From Liolophura sinensis (lineage: Eukaryota; Mollusca; Polyplacophora; Chitonida; Chitonidae), in contig NW_027018083.1 of the NCBI RefSeq assembly GCF_032854445.1, forward strand, positions 1 to 64,000: 64,000 bases of DNA, given 5' to 3'. Position 1 is the first letter of the stretch. Each line of letters opens with the position of its first letter. The notes beneath the pieces are model-generated. The model saw only the letters and a program-made list of their open reading frames with translations. It did not search any database and had not been told where the DNA came from. Positions 35,738-50,500 of the stretch are shown here, in pieces. Both the position numbers and the translations under genes were made by a program.

Positions 35738-38700
35738 TTAGAACCTTATAGATGTGGTTCAGTGATCAGTTGTACTTTTTACAGCAGACTGTATCTAGTA
35801 CATTGTGTTTTTTATCTACGAATGGTGTGGTTTTTCTACACGTAGATAAAGACATTGAGATTGTCTTGGACTTAAAAGTAAGACAATTGCTGGATGAGTT
35901 AAATGGGCTTAGCCCAAAGATTTGACGTCTTCTGGGCTACCGAAGGGCACATAACGTATAGTTAAAAGTTGAATATAGTAACGACCAGTCGCGATTGTGC
36001 ATAGTACAGTGTATCCGATTTCAATTAACAAAAAAACCAGGCAAAAATGCAAAAGTGGAAAAACTGTTCCAGTGCTGCTGGTAAGAGGCTAATCCGACGT
36101 ATTTTGTCACGAGAAATCGAATGGTGCAAACCGCGTTGCTCTCCGACCAATACTTTTGGCTGTAGCGACAATTGAATGATCATTGATGTCATAGTCACGT
36201 GCCCAGCAACGGCTCTTACTCCATGGAAACCAGAGAAATTTGCAATTTTTTAAACAGCTGCCGATGCATTAGCCATTTCCGCATCTTTTAGAACGTTATT
36301 GATGTGCGTCAGTGATCAGTTGTACTTTTTACAGCAGACTGTATCTAGTACATTGTGTTTTTTATGTACGAATGGTGTGGTTTTTCTACACGTAGATAAA
36401 GACATTGAGATTGTCTTGGACTTAAAAGTAAGACAATTGCTGGATGAGTTAAATGGGCTTAGCCCAAAGATTTGACGTCTTCTGGGCTACCGAAGGGCAC
36501 ATAACGTATAGTTAAAAGTTGAATATAGTAACGACCAGTCGCGATTGTGCATAGTACAGTGTATCCGATTTCAATTAACAAAAAGACCAGGCAAAAATGC
36601 AAAAGTGGAAAAACTGTTCCAGTGCTGCTGGTAAGAGGCTAATCCGACGTATTTTGTCACGAGAAATCGAATGGTGCAAACCGCGTTGCTCTCCGACCAA
36701 TACTTTTGGCTGTAGCGACAATTGAATGATCATTGATGTCATAGTCACGTGCCCAGCAACGGCTCTTACTCCATGGAAACCAGGGAAATTTGCAATTTTT
36801 TTAAACAGCTGCCGATGCCTGGGCCATTTCCGCATCTTTTAGAACCTTATTGATGTGCGTCAGTGATCAGTTGTACTTTTTACAGCAGACTGTATCTAGT
36901 ACATTGTGTTTTTTATGTACGAATGGTGTGGTTTTTCTACACGTAGATAAAGACATTGAGATTGTCTTGGACTTAAAAGTAAGACAATTGCTGGATGAGT
37001 TAAATGGGCTTAGCCCAAAGATTTGACGTCTTCTGGGCTACCGAAGGGCACATAACGTATAGTTAAAAGTTGAATATAGTAACGACCAGTCGCGATTGTG
37101 CATAGTACAGTGTATCCGATTTCAATTAACAAAAAGACCAAACAAAAATGGAAAAGTGGAAAAAACTGTTCCAGTGCTGCTGGTAAGAGGCTAATCCGAC
37201 GTATTTTGTGACGAGAAATCGAATGGTGCAAACCGCGTTGCTCTCCGACCAATACTTTTGGCTGTAGCCACAATTGAATGATCATTGATGTCATAGTCAC
37301 GTGCCCAGCAACGGCTCTTACTCCATGGAAACCAGGGAAATTTGCAATTTTTTAAACAGCTGCCGATGCCTGGGCCAATTCCGCATCTTTTAGAACCTTA
37401 TTGATGTGGTTCAGTGATCAGTTGTACTTTTTACAGCAGACTGTATCTAGTACATTGTGTTTTTTATGTACGAATGGTGTGGTTTTTCTACACGTAGATA
37501 AAGACATTGAGATTGTCTTGCACTTAAAAGTAAGACAATTGCTGGGTGAGTTAAATGGGCTTAGCCCAAAGATTTGACGTCTTCTGGGCTACAGAAGGGC
37601 ACATAACTTATAGTCAAAAGTTGAATAAAGTAATGACCAGTCGCGATTGTACATAGTAGATTGTATCCGATTTCAAATTAACAAAAAGACCAGGCAAAAA
37701 TGCAAAAGTGGAAAAACTGTTCCAGTGCTGCTGGTAAGAGGCTAATCCGACGTATTTTGTGACGAGAAATCGAATGGTGCAAACCGCGTTGCTCTCCGAC
37801 CAATACTTTTGGCTGTAGCGACAATTGAATGATCATTGATGTCATAGTCACGTGCCTAGCAACGGCTCTTACTCCATGGAAACCAGGGAAATTTGCAATT
37901 TTTTAAACAGCTGCCGATGCCTGGCCCAATTCCGCATCTATTAGAACCTTATAGATGTGGTTCAGTGATCAGTTGTACTTTTTACAGCAGACTGTATCTA
38001 GTACATTGTGTTTTTTATGTACGAATGGTGTGGTTTTTCTACACGTAGATAAAGACATTGAAATTGTCTTGGACTTAGAAGTAAGACAATTGCTGGATGA
38101 GTTAAATGGGCTTAGCCCAAAGATTTGACGTCTTCTGGGCTACAGAAGGGCACATAACGTATAGTTAAAAGTTGAATATAGTAACGACCAGTCGCGATTG
38201 TGCATAGTACAGTGTATCCGATTTCAATTAACAAAAAGACCAGGCAAAAATGCAAAAGTGGAAAAACTGTTCCAGTGCTGCTGGTAAGAGACTAATCCGA
38301 CGTATTTTGTCACGAGAAATCGAATGGTGCAAACCGCGTTGCTCTCCGACCAATACTTTTGGCTGTAGCGACAATTGAATGATCATTGATGTCATAGTCA
38401 CGTGCCTAGCAACGGCTCTTACTCCATGGAAACCAGGGAAATTTGCAATTTTTTAAACAGCTGCCGATGCTTGGCCCAATTCCGCATCTATTAGAACCTT
38501 ATAGATGTGGTTCAGTGATCAGTTGTACTTTTTACAGCAGACTGTATCTAGTACATTGTGTTTTTTATGTACGAATGGTGTGGTTTTTCTACACGTAGAT
38601 AAAGACATTGAAATTGTCTTGGACTTAAAAGTAAAACAATTGCTGGATGAGTTAAATGGGCTTAGCCCAAAGATTTGACGTCTTCTGGGCTACCGAAGGG

Positions 38701-41700
38701 CACATAACGTATAGTTAAAAGTTGAATATAGTAACGACCAGTCTCGATTGTGCATAGTACAGTGTATCCGATTTCAATTAACAAAAAGACCAGGCAAAAA
38801 TGCAAAAGTGGAAAAACTGTTCCAGTGCTGCTCGTAAGAGGCTAATCCGACGTATTTTGTCACGAGAAATCGAATGGTGCAAACCGCGTTGCTCTCCAAC
38901 CAATACTTTTGGCTGTAGCGACAATTGAATGATCATTGATGTCATAGTCACGTGCCCAGCAACGGCTCTTACTCCATGGAAACCAGGGAAATTTGCAATT
39001 TTCTAAACAGCTGCCGATGCCTGGCCCAATTCCGCATCTTTTAGAACCTTATTGATGTGGTTCAGTGATCAGTTGTACTTTTTACAGCAGACTGTATCTA
39101 GTACATTGTGTTTTTTATGTACGAATGGTGTGGTTTTTCTACACGTAGATAAAGACATTGAGATTGTCTTGGACTTAAAAGTAAGACAATTGCTGGATGA
39201 GTTAAATGGGCTTAGCCCAAAGATTTGACGTCTTCTGGGCTACCGAAGGGCACATAACGTATAGTTAAAAGTTGAATATAGTAACGACCAGTCTCGATTG
39301 TGCATAGTACAGTGTATCCGATTTCAATTAACAAAAAGACCAGGCAAAAATGCAAAAGTGTAAAAACTGTTCCAGTGCTGCTGGTAAGAGGCTAATCCGA
39401 CGTATTTTGTCACGAGAAATCGAATGGTGCAAACCGCGTTGCTCTCCGACCAATACTTTTGGCTGTAGCCACAATTGAATGATCATTTTTGTCATAGTCA
39501 CGTGCCCAGCAACGGCTCTTACTCCATGGAAACCAGGGAAATATGCAATTTTTTAACAGCTGCCGATGCCTGGCCCAATTCCGCATCTTTTAGAACCTTA
39601 TAAATGTGGTTCAGTTATCAGTTGTACTTTTTACAGCAGACTGTATCTAGTACATTGTGTTTTTTATGTACGAATGGTGTGGTTTTTCTACACGTAGATA
39701 AAGACATTGAGATTGTCTTGCACTTAAAAGTAAGACAATTGCTGGGTGAGTTAAATGGGCTTAGCCCAAAAATTTGACGTCTTCTGGGCTACAGAAGGGC
39801 ACATAACTTATAGTCAAAAGTTGAATATAGTAATGATCAGTCGCGATTGTACATAGTAGATTGTATCCGATTTCAAATTAACAAAAAGACCAGGCAAAAA
39901 TGCAAAAGTGGAAAAACTGTTCCAGTGCTGCTGGTAAGAGGCTAATCCGACGTATTTTGTGACGAAAAATCGAATGGTGCAAACCGCGTTGCTCTCCGAC
40001 CAATACTTTTGGCTGTAGCGACAATTGAATGATCATTGATGTCATAGTCACGTGCCCAGCAACGGCTCTTACTCCATGGAAACCAGGGAAATTTGCAATT
40101 TTTTAAACAGCTGCCGATGCCTGGCCCAATTCCGCATCTATTAGAACCTTATAGATGTGGTTCAGTGATCAGTTGTACTTTTTACAGCAGACTGTATCTA
40201 GTACATTGTGTTTTTTATGTACGAATGGTGTGGTTTTTCTACACGTAGATAAAGACATTGAAATTGTCTTGGACTTAAAAGTAAGACAATTGCTGGATGA
40301 GTTAAATGGGCTTAGCCCAAAGATTTGACGTCTTCTGGGCTACCGAAGGGCACATAACGTATAGTTAAAAGTTGAATATAGTAACGACCAGTCGCGATTG
40401 TGCATAGTACAGTGTATCCGATTTCAATTAACAAAAAGACCAGGCAAAAATGCAAAAGTGGAAAAACTGTTCCAGTGCTGCTGGTAAGAGGCTAATCCGA
40501 CGTATTTTGTCACGAGAAATCGAATGGTGCAAACCGCGTTGCTCTCCGACCAATACTTTTGGCTGTAGCCACAATTGAATGATCATTGATGTCATAGTCA
40601 CGTGCCCAGCAACGGCTCTTACTCCATGGAAACCAGGGAAATATGCAATTTTTTAACAGCTGCCGATGCCTGGCCCAATTCCGCATCTATTAGAACCTTA
40701 TAGATGTGGTTCAGTGATCAGTTGTACTTTTTACAGCAGACTGTATCTAGTACATTGTGTTTTTTATGTACGAATGGTGTGGTTTTTCTACACGTAGATA
40801 AAGACATTGAGATTGTCTTGGACTTAAAAGTAAGACAATTGCTGGATGAGTTAAATGGGCTTAGCCCAAAGATTTGACGTCTTCTGGGCTACCGAAGGGC
40901 ACATAACGTATAGTTAAAAGTTGAATATAGTAACGACCAGTCGCGATTGTGCATAGTACAGTGTATCCGATTTCAATTAACAAAAAGACCAGGCAAAAAT
41001 GCAAAAGTGGAAAAACTGTTCCAGTGCTGCTGGTAAGAGGCTAATCCGACGTATTTTGTGACGAGAAATCGAATGGTGCAAACCGCGTTGCTCTCCGACC
41101 AATACTTTTGGCTGTAGCGACAATTGAATGATCATTGATGTCATAGTCACGTGCCCAGCAACGGCTCTTACTCCATGGAAACCAGGGAAATATGCAATTT
41201 TTTAACAGCTGCCGATGCCTGGCCCAATTCCGCATCTATTAGAACCTTATAGATGTGGTTCAGTGATCAGTTGTACTTTTTACAGCAGACTGTATCTAGT
41301 ACATTGTGTTTTTTATGTACGAATGGTGTGGTTTTTCTACACGTAGATAAAGACATTGAGATTGTCTTGGACTTAAAAGTAAGACAATTGCTGGATGAGT
41401 TAAATGGGCTTAGCCCAAAGATTTGACGTCTTCTGGGCTACCGAAGGGCACATAACGTATAGTTAAAAGTTGAATATAGTAACGACCAGTCGCGATTGTG
41501 CATAGTACAGTGTATCCGATTTCAATTAACAAAAAGACCAGGCAAAAATGCAAAAGTGGAAAAACTGTTCCAGTGCTGCTGGTAAGAGGCTAATCCGACG
41601 TATTTTGTCACGAGAAATCGAATGGTGCAAACCGCGTTGCTCTCCGACCAATACTTTTGGCTGTAGCGACAATTGAATGATCATTGATGTCATAGTCACG

Positions 41701-43561
41701 TGCCCAGCAACGGCTCTTACTCCATGGAAACCAGGGAAATTTGCAATTTTCTAAACAGCTGCCGATGCCTAGGCCAATTCCGCATCTTTTAGAACCTTAT
41801 TGATGTGGGTCAGTGATCAGTTGTACTTTTTACAGCAGACTGTATCTAGTACCTTGTGTTTTTTTAAGTACAAATGGTGTGGTTTTTCTACACGTAGATA
41901 AAGACATTGAGATTGTCTTGGACTTAAAAGTAAGACAATTGCTGGATGAGTTAAATGGGCTTAGCCCAAAGATTTGACGTCTTCTGGGCTACCGAAGGGC
42001 ACATAACGTATAGTTAAAAGTTGAATATAGTAACGACCAGTCGCGATTGTGCATAGTACAGTGTATCCGATTTCAATTAACAAAAAGACCAGGCAAAAAT
42101 GCAAAAGTGGAAAAACTGTTCCAGTGCTGCTGGTAAGAGACTAATCCGACGTATTTTGTCACGAGAAATCGAATGGTGCAAACCGCGTTGCTCTCCGACC
42201 AATACTTTTGGCTGTAGCGACAATTGAATGATCATTGATGTCATAGTCACGTGCCTAGCAACGGCTCTTACTCCATGGAAACCAGGGAAATTTGCAATTT
42301 TTTAAACAGCTGCCGATGCCTGGCCCAATTCCGCATCTATTAGAACCTTATAGATGTGGTTCAGTGATCAGTTGTACTTTTTACAGCAGACTGTATCTAG
42401 TACATTGTGTTTTTTATGTACGAATGGTGTGGTTTTTCTACACGTAGATAAAGACATTGAGATTGTCTTGGACTTAAAAGTAAGACAATTGCTGGATGAG
42501 TTAAATGGGCTTAGCCCAAAGATTTGACGTCTTCTGGGCTACCGAAGGGCACATAACGTATAGTTAAAAGTTGAATATAGTAACGACCAGTCGCGATTGT
42601 GCATAGTACAGTGTATCCGATTTCAATTAACAAAAAGACCAGGCAAAAATGCAAAAGTGGAAAAACTGTTCCAGTGCTGCTGGTAAGAGGCTAATCCGAC
42701 GTATTTTGTCACGAGAAATCGAATGGTGCAAACCGCGTTGCTCTCCGACCAATACTTTTGGCTGTAGCGACAATTGAATGATCATTGATGTCATAGTCAC
42801 GTGCCCAGCAACGGCTCTTACTCCATGGAAACCAGGGAAATTTGCAATTTTCTAAACAGCTGCCGATGCCTAGGCCAATTCCGCATCTTTTAGAACCTTA
42901 TTGATGTGGGTCAGTGATCAGTTGTACTTTTTACAGCAGACTGTATCTAGTACCTTGTGTTTTTTTAAGTACAAATGGTGTGGTTTTTCTACACGTAGAT
43001 AAAGACATTGAGATTGTCTTGGACTTAAAAGTAAGACAATTGCTGGATGAGTTAAATGGGCTTAGCCCAAAGATTTGACGTCTTCTGGGCTACCGAAGGG
43101 CACATAACGTATAGTTAAAAGTTGAATATAGTAACGACCAGTCGCGATTGTGCATAGTACAGTGTATCCGATTTCAATTAACAAAAAGACCAGGCAAAAA
43201 TGCAAAAGTGGAAAAACTGTTCCAGTGCTGCTGGTAAGAGACTAATCCGACGTATTTTGTCACGAGAAATCGAATGGTGCAAACCGCGTTGCTCTCCGAC
43301 CAATACTTTTGGCTGTAGCCACAATTGAATGATCATTGATGTCATAGTCACGTGCCTAGCAACGGCTCTTACTCCATGGAAACCAGGGAAATTTGCAATT
43401 TTTTAAACAGCTGCCGATGCCTGGCCCAATTCCGCATCTATTAGAACCTTATAGATGTGGTTCAGTGATCAGTTGTACTTTTTACAGCAGACTGTATCTA
43501 GTACATTGTGTTTTTTATGTACGAATGGTGTGGTTTTTCTACACGTAGATAAAGACATTGA
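35738..43561 (+). repeat. Large block A, copy 2 (units 65-79, 7.82 kb)
   Basis: Landmarks are at 35764, 36314, 36865, 37416, 37967, 38517, 39067, 39616, 40167, 40716, 41265, 41815, 42366, 42916 and 43467. All ordered markers of copy 1 recur, offset by 9352 bp up to unit 73 and by about 9.90 kb from unit 75 on, because unit 74 is extra. Copy 2 is 551 bp longer, exactly one unit. Visible private differences are few: GTCACGAG/GTGACGAG near 36108, CATGGAA/CATTGAA, AATGGAAAAGTGG near 37148, CAGTTATCAG at 39612 and GATGCTTGGCC near 38467. Confidence 0.88.
40405..40953 (+). repeat. Unit 74, extra unit present only in copy 2 of block A
   Basis: The unit reads GTCACGAG, GCCACAATTG, AAATATGC and CTATTAGAACCTTATAG. 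It has no counterpart between units 56 and 57 of copy 1. It matches units 92, 100 and 110, where it always follows a GTGACGAAAAATCG unit. Copy 1 may have lost it or copy 2 may have gained it. Its regular place in the three-unit module of the 8-mer repeat argues for loss from copy 1 or replacement by exchange. Confidence 0.75.
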
Positions 43562-46500
43562 AATTGTCTTGGACTTAAAAGTAAAACAATTGCTGGATGA
43601 GTTAAATGGGCTTAGCCCAAAGATTTGACGTCTTCTGGGCTACCGAAGGGCACATAACGTATAGTTAAAAGTTGAATATAGTAACGACCAGTCTCGATTG
43701 TGCATAGTACAGTGTATCCGATTTCAATTAACAAAAAGACCAGGCAAAAATGCAAAAGTGGAAAAACTGTTCCAGTGCTGCTCGTAAGAGGCTAATCCGA
43801 CGTATTTTGTCACGAGAAATCGAATGGTGCAAACCGCGTTGCTCTCCAACCAATACTTTTGGCTGTAGCGACAATTGAATGATCATTGATGTCATAGTCA
43901 CGTGCCCAGCAACGGCTCTTACTCCATGGAAACCAGGGAAATATGCAATTTTTTAACAGCTGCCGATGCCTGGCCCAATTCCGCATCTATTATAGCCTTA
44001 TAAATGTGGTTCAGTGATGAGTTGTACTTTTTACAGCAGACTGTATCTAGTACATTGTGTTTTTTTATGTACGAATGGTGTGGTTTTTCTACACGTAGAT
44101 AAAGACATTGAGATTGTCTTGGACTTAAAAGTAAGACAATTGCTGGATGAGTTAAATGGGCTTAGCCCAAAGATTTGACGTCTTCTGGGCTACCGAAGGG
44201 CACATAACGTATAGTTAAAAGTTGAATATAGTAACGACCAGTCGCGATTGTGCATAGTACAGTGTATCCGATTTCAATTAACAAAAAGACCAGGCAAAAA
44301 TGCAAAAGTGTAAAAACTGTTCCAGTGCTGCTGGTAAGAGGCTAATCCGACGTATTTTGTCACGAGAAATCGAATGGTGCAAACCGCGTTGCTCTCCGAC
44401 CAATACTTTTGGCTGTAGCCACAATTGAATGATCATTTTTGTCATAGTCACGTGCCCAGCAACGGCTCTTACTCCATGGAAACCAGGGAAATATGCAATT
44501 TTTTAACAGCTGCCGATGCCTGGCCCAATTCCGCATCTTTTAGAACCTTATAAATGTGGTTCAGTGATCAGTTGTACTTTTTACAGCAGACTGTATCTAG
44601 TACATTGTGTTTTTTATGTACGAATGGTGTGGTTTTTCTACACGTAGATAAAGACATTGAGATTGTCTTGCACTTAAAAGTAAGACAATTGCTGGGTGAG
44701 TTAAATGGGCTTAGCCCAAAAATTTGACGTCTTCTGGGCTACAGAAGGGCACATAACTTATAGTCAAAAGTTGAATATAGTAATGATCAGTCGCGATTGT
44801 ACATAGTAGATTGTATCCGATTTCAAATTAACAAAAAGACCAGGCAAAAATGCAAAAGTGGAAAAACTGTTCCAGTGCTGCTGGTAAGAGGCTAATCCGA
44901 CGTATTTTGTGACGAAAAATCGAATGGTGCAAACCGCGTTGCTCTCCGACCAATACTTTTGGCTGTAGCGACAATTGAATGATCATTGATGTCATAGTCA
45001 CGTGCCCAGCAACGGCTCTTACTCCATGGAAACCAGGGAAATTTGCAATTTTTTAAACAGCTGCCGATGCCTGGCCCAATTCCGCATCTATTAGAACCTT
45101 ATAGATGTGGTTCAGTGATCAGTTGTACTTTTTACAGCAGACTGTATCTAGTACATTGTGTTTTTTATGTACGAATGGTGTGGTTTTTCTACACGTAGAT
45201 AAAGACATTGAAATTGTCTTGGACTTAGAAGTAAGACAATTGCTGGATGAGTTAAATGGGCTTAGCCCAAAGATTTGACGTCTTCTGGGCTACAGAAGGG
45301 CACATAACGTATAGTTAAAAGTTGAATATAGTAACGACCAGTCGCGATTGTGCATAGTACAGTGTATCCGATTTCAATTAACAAAAAGACCAGGCAAAAA
45401 TGCAAAAGTGGAAAAACTGTTCCAGTGCTGCTGGTAAGAGGCTAATCCGACGTATTTTGTCACGAGAAATCGAATGGTGCAAACCGCGTTGCTCTCCAAC
45501 CAATACTTTTGGCTGTAGCGAACAATTGAATGATCATTGATGTCATAGTCACGTGCCCAGCAACGGCTCTTACTCCATGGAAACCAGGGAAATTTGCAAT
45601 TTTCTAAACAGCTGCCGATGCCTAGGCCAATTCCGCATCTTTTAGAACCTTATTGATGTGGGTCAGTGATCAGTTGTACTTTTACAGCAGACTGTATCTA
45701 GTACCTTGTGTTTTTTTAAGTACAAATGGTGTGGTTTTTCTACACGTAGATAAAGACATTGAGATTGTCTTGGACTTAAAAGTAAGACAATTGCTGGATG
45801 AGTTAAATGGGCTTAGCCCAAAGATTTGACGTCTTCTGGGCTACCGAAGGGCACATAACGTATAGTTAAAAGTTGAATATAGTAACGACCAGTCGCGATT
45901 GTGCATAGTACAGTGTATCCGATTTCAATTAACAAAAAGACCAGGCAAAAATGCAAAAGTGAAAAACTGTTCCAGTGCTGCTGGTAAGAGACCTAATCCG
46001 ACGTATTTGTCACGAGAAATCGAATGGTGCAAACCGCGTTGCTCTCCGACCAATACTTTTGGCTGTAGCGACAATTGAATGATCATTGATGTCATAGTCA
46101 CGTGCCTAGCAACGGCTCTTACTCCATGGAAACCAGGGAAATTTGCAATTTTTTAAACAGCTGCCGATGCCTGGCCCAATTCCGCATCTATTAGAAACCT
46201 TATAGATGTGGTTCAGTGATCAGTTGTACTTTTTACAGCAGACTGTATCTAGTACATTGTGTTTTTTATGTACGAATGGTGTGGTTTTTCTACACGTAGA
46301 TAAAGACATTGAGATTGTCTTGGACTTAAAAGTAAGACAATTGCTGGATGAATTAAATGGGCTTAGCCCAAAGATTTGACGTCTTCTGGGCTACCGAAGG
46401 GCACATAACGTATAGTTAAAAGTTGAATATAGTAACGACCAGTCGCGATTGTGCATAGTACAGTGTATCCGATTTCAATTAACAAAAAGACCAGGCAAAA

Positions 46501-47555
46501 TGCAAAAGTGGAAAAACTGTTCCAGTGCTGCTGGTAAGAGGCTAATCCGACGTATTTTGTCACGAGAAATCGAATGGTGCAAACCGCGTTGCTCTCCGAC
46601 CAATACTTTTGGCTGTAGCGACAATTGAATGATCATTGATGTCATAGTCACGTGCCAGCAACGGCTCTTACTCCATGGAAACCAGGGAAATTTGCAATTT
46701 TCTAAACAGCTGCCGATGCCTGGCCCAATTCCGCATCTTTTAGAACCTTATAAATGTGGTTCAGTGATCAGTTGTACTTTTTACAGCAGACTGTATCTAG
46801 TACATTGTGTTTTTTATGTACAATATGGTGTGGTTTTTCTACACGTAGATAAAGACATTGAGATTGTCTTGCACTTAAAAGTAAGACAATTGCTGGATGA
46901 GTTAAATGGGCCTTAGCCCAAAAGATTTGACGTCTTCTGGCTACCGAAGGGCACATAACGTATAGTTAAAAGTTGAATATAGTAACGACCAGTCGCGATT
47001 GTGCATAGTACAGTGTATCCGATTTCAATTAACAAAAAGACCAGGCAAAAATGCAAAAGTGGAAAAACTGTTCCAGTGCTGCTGGTAAGAGGCTAATCCG
47101 ACGTATTTTGTCACGAGAAATCGAATGGTGCAACCGCGTTGCTCTCCGACCAATACTTTTGGCTGTAGCGACAATTGAATGATCATTGATGTCATAGTCA
47201 CGTGCCCAGCAACGGCTCTTACTCCATGGAAACCAGGGAAATTTGCAATTTTCTAAACAGCTGCCGATGCCTAGGCCAATTCCGCATCTTTTAGAACCTT
47301 ATTGATGTGGGTCAGTGATCAGTTGTACTTTTTACAGCAGACTGTATCTAGTACCTTGTGTTTTTTTAAGTACAAATGGTGTGGTTTTTCTACACGTAGA
47401 TAAAGACATTGAGATTGTCTTGGACTTAAAAGTAAGACAATTGCTGGATGAGTTAAATGGGCTTAGCCCAAAGATTTGACGTCTTCTGGGCTACCGAAGG
47501 GCACATAACGTATAGTTAAAAGTTGAATATAGTAACGACCAGTCGCGATTGTGCA
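43562..47555 (+). repeat. Units 79 (end) to 86, mosaic of block A parts
   Basis: Landmarks are at 44016, 44566, 45117, 45668, 46218, 46766 and 47317. Unit 80 joins the GCTCGTAAG/CTCCAACC start of unit 54 to a private CTATTATAGCC. Units 81-82 repeat units 72-73 (GTGACGAAAAATCG at 44909). Units 83 and 86 carry CCTAGGCC with TTTTTTTAAGTAC (45711 and 47361). From about 45.5 kb on, private single-base insertions and deletions become frequent. No gene is present. Confidence 0.82.
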
Positions 47556-50500
47556 TAGTACAGTGTATCCGATTTCAATTAACAAAAAGACCAGGCAAAA
47601 ATGCAAAAGTGGAAAAACTGTTTCCAGTGCTGCTGGTAAGAAGCTAATCCGACGTATTTTGTCACGAGAAATCGAATGGTGCAAACCGCGTTGCTCTCCG
47701 ACCAATACTTTTGGCTGTAGCGACAATTGAATGATCATTGATGTCATAGTCACGTGCCTAGCAACGGCTCTTACTCCATGGAAACCAGGGAAATTTGCAA
47801 TTTTTAAACAGCTGCCGATGCCTGGCCCAATTCCGCATCTATTAGAACCTTATAGATGTGGTTCAGTGATCAGTTGTACTTTTTACCAGCAGACTGTATC
47901 TAGTACATTGTGTTTTTTATGTACGAATGGTGTGGTTTTTCTACACGTAGATAAAGACATTGAGATTGTCTTGGACTTAAAAGTAAGACAATTGCTGGAT
48001 GAGTTAAATGGCTTAGCCCAAAGATTTGACGTCTTCTGGGCTACCGAAGGGCACATAACGTATAGTTAAAAGTTGAATATAGTAACGACCAGTCGCGATT
48101 GTGCATAGTACAAGGTATCCGATTTCAATTAACAAAAAGACCAGGCAAAAATGCAAAAGTGGAAAAACTGTTCCAGTGCTGCTGGTAAGAGGCTAATCCG
48201 ACGTATTTTGTCACGAGAAATAGAATGGTGCAAACCGCGTTGCTCTCCGACCAATACTTTTGGCTGTAGCGACAATTGAATGATCATTGATGTCATAGTC
48301 ACGTGCCCAGCAACGGCTCTTACTCCATGGAAACCAGGGAAATTTGCAATTTTCTAAACAGCTGCCGATGCCTAGGCCAATTCCGCATCTTTTAGAACCT
48401 TATTGATGTGGGTCAGTGATCAGTTGTACTTTTTACAGCAGACTGTATCTAGTACCTTGTGTTTTTTTAAGTACAAATGGTGTGGTTTTTCTACACGTAG
48501 ATAAAGACATTGAGATTGTCTTGGACTTAAAAGTAAGACAATTGCTGGATGAGTTAAATGGGCTTAGCCCAAAGATTTGACGTCTTCTGGGCTACCGAAG
48601 GGCACATAACGTATAGTTAAAAGTTGAATATAGTAACGACCAGTCGCGATTGTGCATAGTACAGTGTATCCGATTTCAATTAACAAAAGACCAGGCAAAA
48701 ATGCAAAAGTGGAAAAACTGTTCCAGTGCTGCTGGTAAGAGACTAATCCGACGTATTTTGTCACGAGAAATCGAATGTGCAAACCGCGTTGCTCTCCGAC
48801 CAATACTTTTGGCTGTAGCGACAATTGAATGATCATTGATGTCATAGTCACGTGCCTAGCAACGGCTCTTACTCCATGGAAACCAGGGAAATTTGCAATT
48901 TTTTAAACAGCTGCCGATGCCTGGCCCAATTCCGCATCTATTAGAACCTTATAGATGTGGTTCAGTGATCAGTTGTACTTTTTACAGCAGACTGTATCTA
49001 GTACATTGTGTTTTTTATGTACGAATGGTGTGGTTTTTCTACACGTAGATAAAGACATTGAGATTGTCTTGGACTTAAAAGTAAGACAATTGCTGGATGA
49101 GTTAAATGGCTTAGCCCAAAGATTTGACGTCTTCTGGGCTACCGAAGGGCACATAACGTATAGTTAAAAGTTGAATATAGTAACGACCAGTCGCGATTGT
49201 GCATAGTACAGTGTATCCGATTTCAATTAACAAAAAGACCAGGCAAAAATGCAAAAGTGGAAAAACTGTTCCAGTGCTGCTGGTAGAGGCTAATCCGACG
49301 TATTTTGTCACGAGAAATCGAATGGTGCAAACCGCGTTGCTCTCCGACCAATACTTTTGGCTGTAGCGACAATTGAATGATCATTGATGTCATAGTCACG
49401 TGCCCAGCAACGGCTCTTACTCCATGGAAACCAGGGAAATTTGCAATTTTCTAAACAGCTGCGATGCCTGGCCCAATTCCGCATCTTTTAGAACCTTATA
49501 AATTGTGGTTCAGTGATCAGTTGTACTTTTTACAGCAGACTGTATCTAGTACATTGTGTTTTTTATGTACGAATGGTGTGGTTTTTCTACACGTAGATAA
49601 AGACATTGAGATTGTCTTGCACTTAAAAGTAAGACAATTGCTGGGTGAGTTAAATGGGCTTAGCCCAAAAATTTGACGTCTTCTGGGCTACAGAAGGGCA
49701 CATAACTTATAGTCAAAAGTTGAATATAGTAATGATCAGTCGCGATTGTACATAGTAGATTGTATCCGATTTCAAATTAACAAAAAGACCAGGCAAAAAT
49801 GCAAAAGTGGAAAAACTGTTCCAGTGCTGCTGGTAAGAGGCTAATCCGACGTATTTTGTGACGAAAAATCGAATGGTGCAAACCGCGTTGCTCTCCGACC
49901 AATACTTTTGGCTGTAGCGACAATTGAATGATCATTGATGTCATAGTCACGTGCCCAGCAACGGCTCTTACTCCATGGAAACCAGGGAAAATTTGCAATT
50001 TTTTAAACAGCTGCCGATGCCTGGCCCAATTCCGCATCTATTAGAACCTTATAGATGTGGTTCAGTGATCAGTTGTACTTTTTACAGCAGACTGTATCTA
50101 GTACATTGTGTTTTTTATGTACGAATGGTGTGGTTTTTCTACACGTAGATAAAGACATTGAAATTGTCTTGGACTTAAAAGTAAGACAATTGCTGGATGA
50201 GTTAAATGGGCTTAGCCCAAAGATTTGACGTCTTCTGGGCTACCGAAGGGCACATAACGTATAGTTAAAAGTTGAATATAGTAACGACCAGTCGCGATTG
50301 TGCATAGTACAGTGTATCCGATTTCAATTAACAAAAAGACCAGGCAAAAATGCAAAAGTGGAAAAACTGTTCCAGTGCTGCTGGTAAGAGGCTAATCCGA
50401 CGTATTTTGTCACGAGAAATCGAATGGTGCAAACCGCGTTGCTCTCCGACCAATACTTTTGGCTGTAGCCACAATTGAATGATCATTGATGTCATAGTCA

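Noticed and set aside
47731-48069. Longest open reading frame (112 codons, plus strand)
   Set aside because: It is open only because of private one-base indels in an error-rich segment. The same region in other units is closed. No family is recognisable and no gene structure surrounds it.
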